This document shows positions 20,364 to 21,384 of a DNA stretch of 21,384 bases, piece after piece. Below the pieces are notes generated by a model. It did no database searches, was not told the origin of the DNA, and saw only the letters and a list, made by a program, of their open reading frames with translations. Numbering within the stretch: position 1 is the stretch's first letter; every line of letters begins with the position of its first letter. The position numbers and the translations under genes are program-made. Source of the stretch: a virus; the IMG/VR virus record IMGVR_UViG_3300042896_000289, positions 1-21,384 of that record; one strand, 5' to 3'.

Positions 20364-20752
20364 GCATCTGCACAGCCTGTTTTGATGGCGAAACTATCCC
20401 GAAATGTGCCGAACAGTTAATTGTCGGTGATACTTTATTACCTGAGGGAACTGAGCTTAGGTTATACTTCAAGATACTTTCGACCGGGTTCATCGGTTAT
20501 GTAAATGCTGAGGTTAACGATGTCGGGCAGATCGTAACTGGTCGAACTGTTGATGGCGATTTCGTATTCGATCCGCTTGAATTACCATCGGGAACATACG
20601 TTGAACTTTGGGTAGTTGAGGAATCAAATCAAGTGAACATAACTGATCGGGTAATATTTCAAATCAACTTAGTGAATCAGACTTGCATCGAGGTTAAAGT
20701 ACAAGCCATCGGAGGCGAATACGTTACTTATGATCTAACAGCGACCGAATGA
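20360..20752 (+). CDS. Hypothetical beta-rich protein (possible virion component)
   Basis: The 130-residue acidic protein is predicted to be a beta sandwich: 'ELRLYFKILSTGFIGYVNAE', 'TVDGDFVFDPLELPSGTYVE' and 'VIFQINLVNQTCIEVKVQAI'. It resembles small immunoglobulin-like or decoration-type phage proteins in general character. Three cysteines lie near the N-terminus (CTAC, C16). Position between terminase and the off-edge gene supports a structural or assembly role (inference). It overlaps both neighbours by 4 bases. Confidence 0.6.
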   Translation: MSICTACFDGETIPKCAEQLIVGDTLLPEGTELRLYFKILSTGFIGYVNAEVNDVGQIVTGRTVDGDFVFDPLELPSGTYVELWVVEESNQVNITDRVIFQINLVNQTCIEVKVQAIGGEYVTYDLTATE

Positions 20753-20949
20753 CCTTAGCTGAGAAAGTAATCAAAGGCGCATGGTATTGGATCACCGATA
20801 ATAAACCTACGAAAGAGATGGCAGCTAATCGGCAAGCTATCTGCAAACATTGTTCACATCGTGAAGGATTGAGTTGTGGTTTATGCGGCTGCTTTATTAA
20901 ATTAAAAACAAGGCTAACTGAGGAGGAATGTCCTGATCAAAAATGGTAA
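20749..20949 (+). CDS. Small zinc-finger-like protein
   Basis: The 66-residue protein has a helical N-terminus ('LAEKVIKGAWYWITDNK') and a cysteine-rich half: CKHC (32-35), CGLCGC (43-48) and a final C61 in 'EEECPDQKW'. Five or six cysteines in this spacing suggest a zinc ribbon. I recognise the C-x2-C...CG-x-CGC...CP-x2-KW pattern as a small protein recurrent near Bacteroidota phage terminases. Function is unknown; nucleic-acid or protein binding is likely. It overlaps the next gene by 7 bases. Confidence 0.7.
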   Translation: MTLAEKVIKGAWYWITDNKPTKEMAANRQAICKHCSHREGLSCGLCGCFIKLKTRLTEEECPDQKW

Positions 20950-21384
20950 ACATAAAAAACTTATTTAAGCGCAAAAGTAAGTTCGATAATCTTGTAAAAG
21001 TATTCTCGAAATCAGGTCGAACTTATTATAAATTCCCGAAAGAGGTTAACTTACCGATTGAAAGGTTCTCAATGGTAATGGCTCTGATGGAAAGGTTGAG
21101 TAGTGGTTTATCGGGTAATGAGTTGAATTTGATCTTAGAAAAAATGGATCTCGCATTGTCTGCCGGGTTGTCCAATCCAAAGAATGCAGCACTTATAGCT
21201 ACTTACATTCACATTATACGTGAGCGAAATGATACTGTAATCCATCGGGATATCTTGATCAATCTTGCTGCAACTTGGTTGGTTCGTGATGACGAGAATC
21301 CGAGTGTGATTAATGTTGACATTCACAAAGAAAAGGTTAATCAATTCGATGCGATGTGCAAGGAGGGGTCGCACGATTTTTTTA
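20943..21384 (+). CDS. Hypothetical phage protein, cut by the right edge
   Basis: The frame opens at an ATG overlapping the previous stop and stays open for 147 codons to the window edge, so the 3' end is missing. The start is basic ('MVNIKNLFKRKSKFDNLVK'), followed by 'YYKFPKEVNLPIERFSMVMA' and helices ('SGLSGNELNLILEKMDLAL', 'AALIATYIHIIRERNDTVIH'). This pattern resembles a conserved helical protein usually found between the terminase and the portal in Bacteroidota phages. Its exact function is unknown to me; a packaging or head-assembly accessory role is inferred. A leftward frame across the same bases is judged a shadow. Confidence 0.72.
   Translation, partial: MVNIKNLFKRKSKFDNLVKVFSKSGRTYYKFPKEVNLPIERFSMVMALMERLSSGLSGNELNLILEKMDLALSAGLSNPKNAALIATYIHIIRERNDTVIHRDILINLAATWLVRDDENPSVINVDIHKEKVNQFDAMCKEGSHDFF

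Noticed and set aside
21135-21374. Leftward 79-codon frame at the right edge
   Set aside because: It is antisense to a well-formed rightward gene coupled to its upstream neighbour.
1-21384. tRNA genes, integrase or attachment sites
   Set aside because: No cloverleaf with TTC-type T-loop, no tyrosine or serine recombinase signature and no long direct repeats were seen; lysogeny cannot be claimed from this window.

Overview
The window is a contiguous piece of a double-stranded DNA phage (or prophage) genome from a Bacteroidota host, probably of the Flavobacteriia/Cytophagia/Sphingobacteriia type. The base composition is AT-rich. Start codons mostly lack Shine-Dalgarno motifs and have A-rich leaders. 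Several intergenic gaps carry the Bacteroidota -7 promoter box TAnnTTTG. The tail-fibre proteins use sequence modules (YIRGDG, GTVTSV, LNGLTSQ, GGDLTGTYPNPTL) that I recognise from Bacteroidota phages. No ribosomal RNA, tRNA, CRISPR array, insertion sequence or integrase was seen.

Layout. (1) 1-6045, rightward: two head/neck/tail proteins, then an adhesion cluster: a 389 aa modular tail protein, a 642 aa protein that appears to fuse a connector-type N-terminus to a tail fibre, a small beta protein, a LamG-like 266 aa protein and a 66 aa protein. (2) 6047-8456, rightward, with its own promoter: a PAS plus histidine-kinase-dimerisation-like protein without a kinase domain, then a lysis-type cassette (secreted protein, single-TM coiled-coil protein, GH24 lysozyme, two-TM holin candidate, C-terminally anchored protein). 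(3) 8461-9150, leftward: an XRE regulator, a 40 aa membrane peptide and a GIY-YIG nuclease in one operon. (4) 9150-9240: divergent promoters with nested inverted repeats, the likely genetic switch. (5) 9241-13172, rightward early operon: small proteins, RecT annealase, YqaJ-type exonuclease, then eight small genes, nearly all coupled through ATGA or similar overlaps. (6) 13178-13308: a short structured RNA or attenuator ending in a perfect 11-bp terminator stem and T-run only 3 bases before the next gene. (7) 13312-17003: DEAH helicase and a primase/VirE-type helicase. (8) 17004-17315: a gene-free region with inverted GGTTGCAGG/CCTGCAACC arrays around a 40-bp alternating purine-pyrimidine CA tract and an AT-rich stretch, a good replication-origin candidate. 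(9) 17316-18353: HNH nuclease, VRR-NUC nuclease and an unknown protein. (10) 18357-21384: promoter, small and large terminase, five small genes, ending inside a gene that runs off the edge.

How it works together (inference): the switch fires the rightward early operon. RecT/exonuclease and helicase/primase recombine and replicate DNA from the origin downstream of the primase gene. The terminase module packages DNA. The left-hand genes finish the virion and lyse the cell. Portal, major capsid and tape-measure genes are absent. If the genome map is circular, they would lie between the right end and the left end of this window.

The most unusual elements are the PAS/H-box protein without an ATPase domain, the structured RNA before the helicase, the inverted-iteron/CA-tract region, and the xre-membrane peptide-GIY-YIG island.
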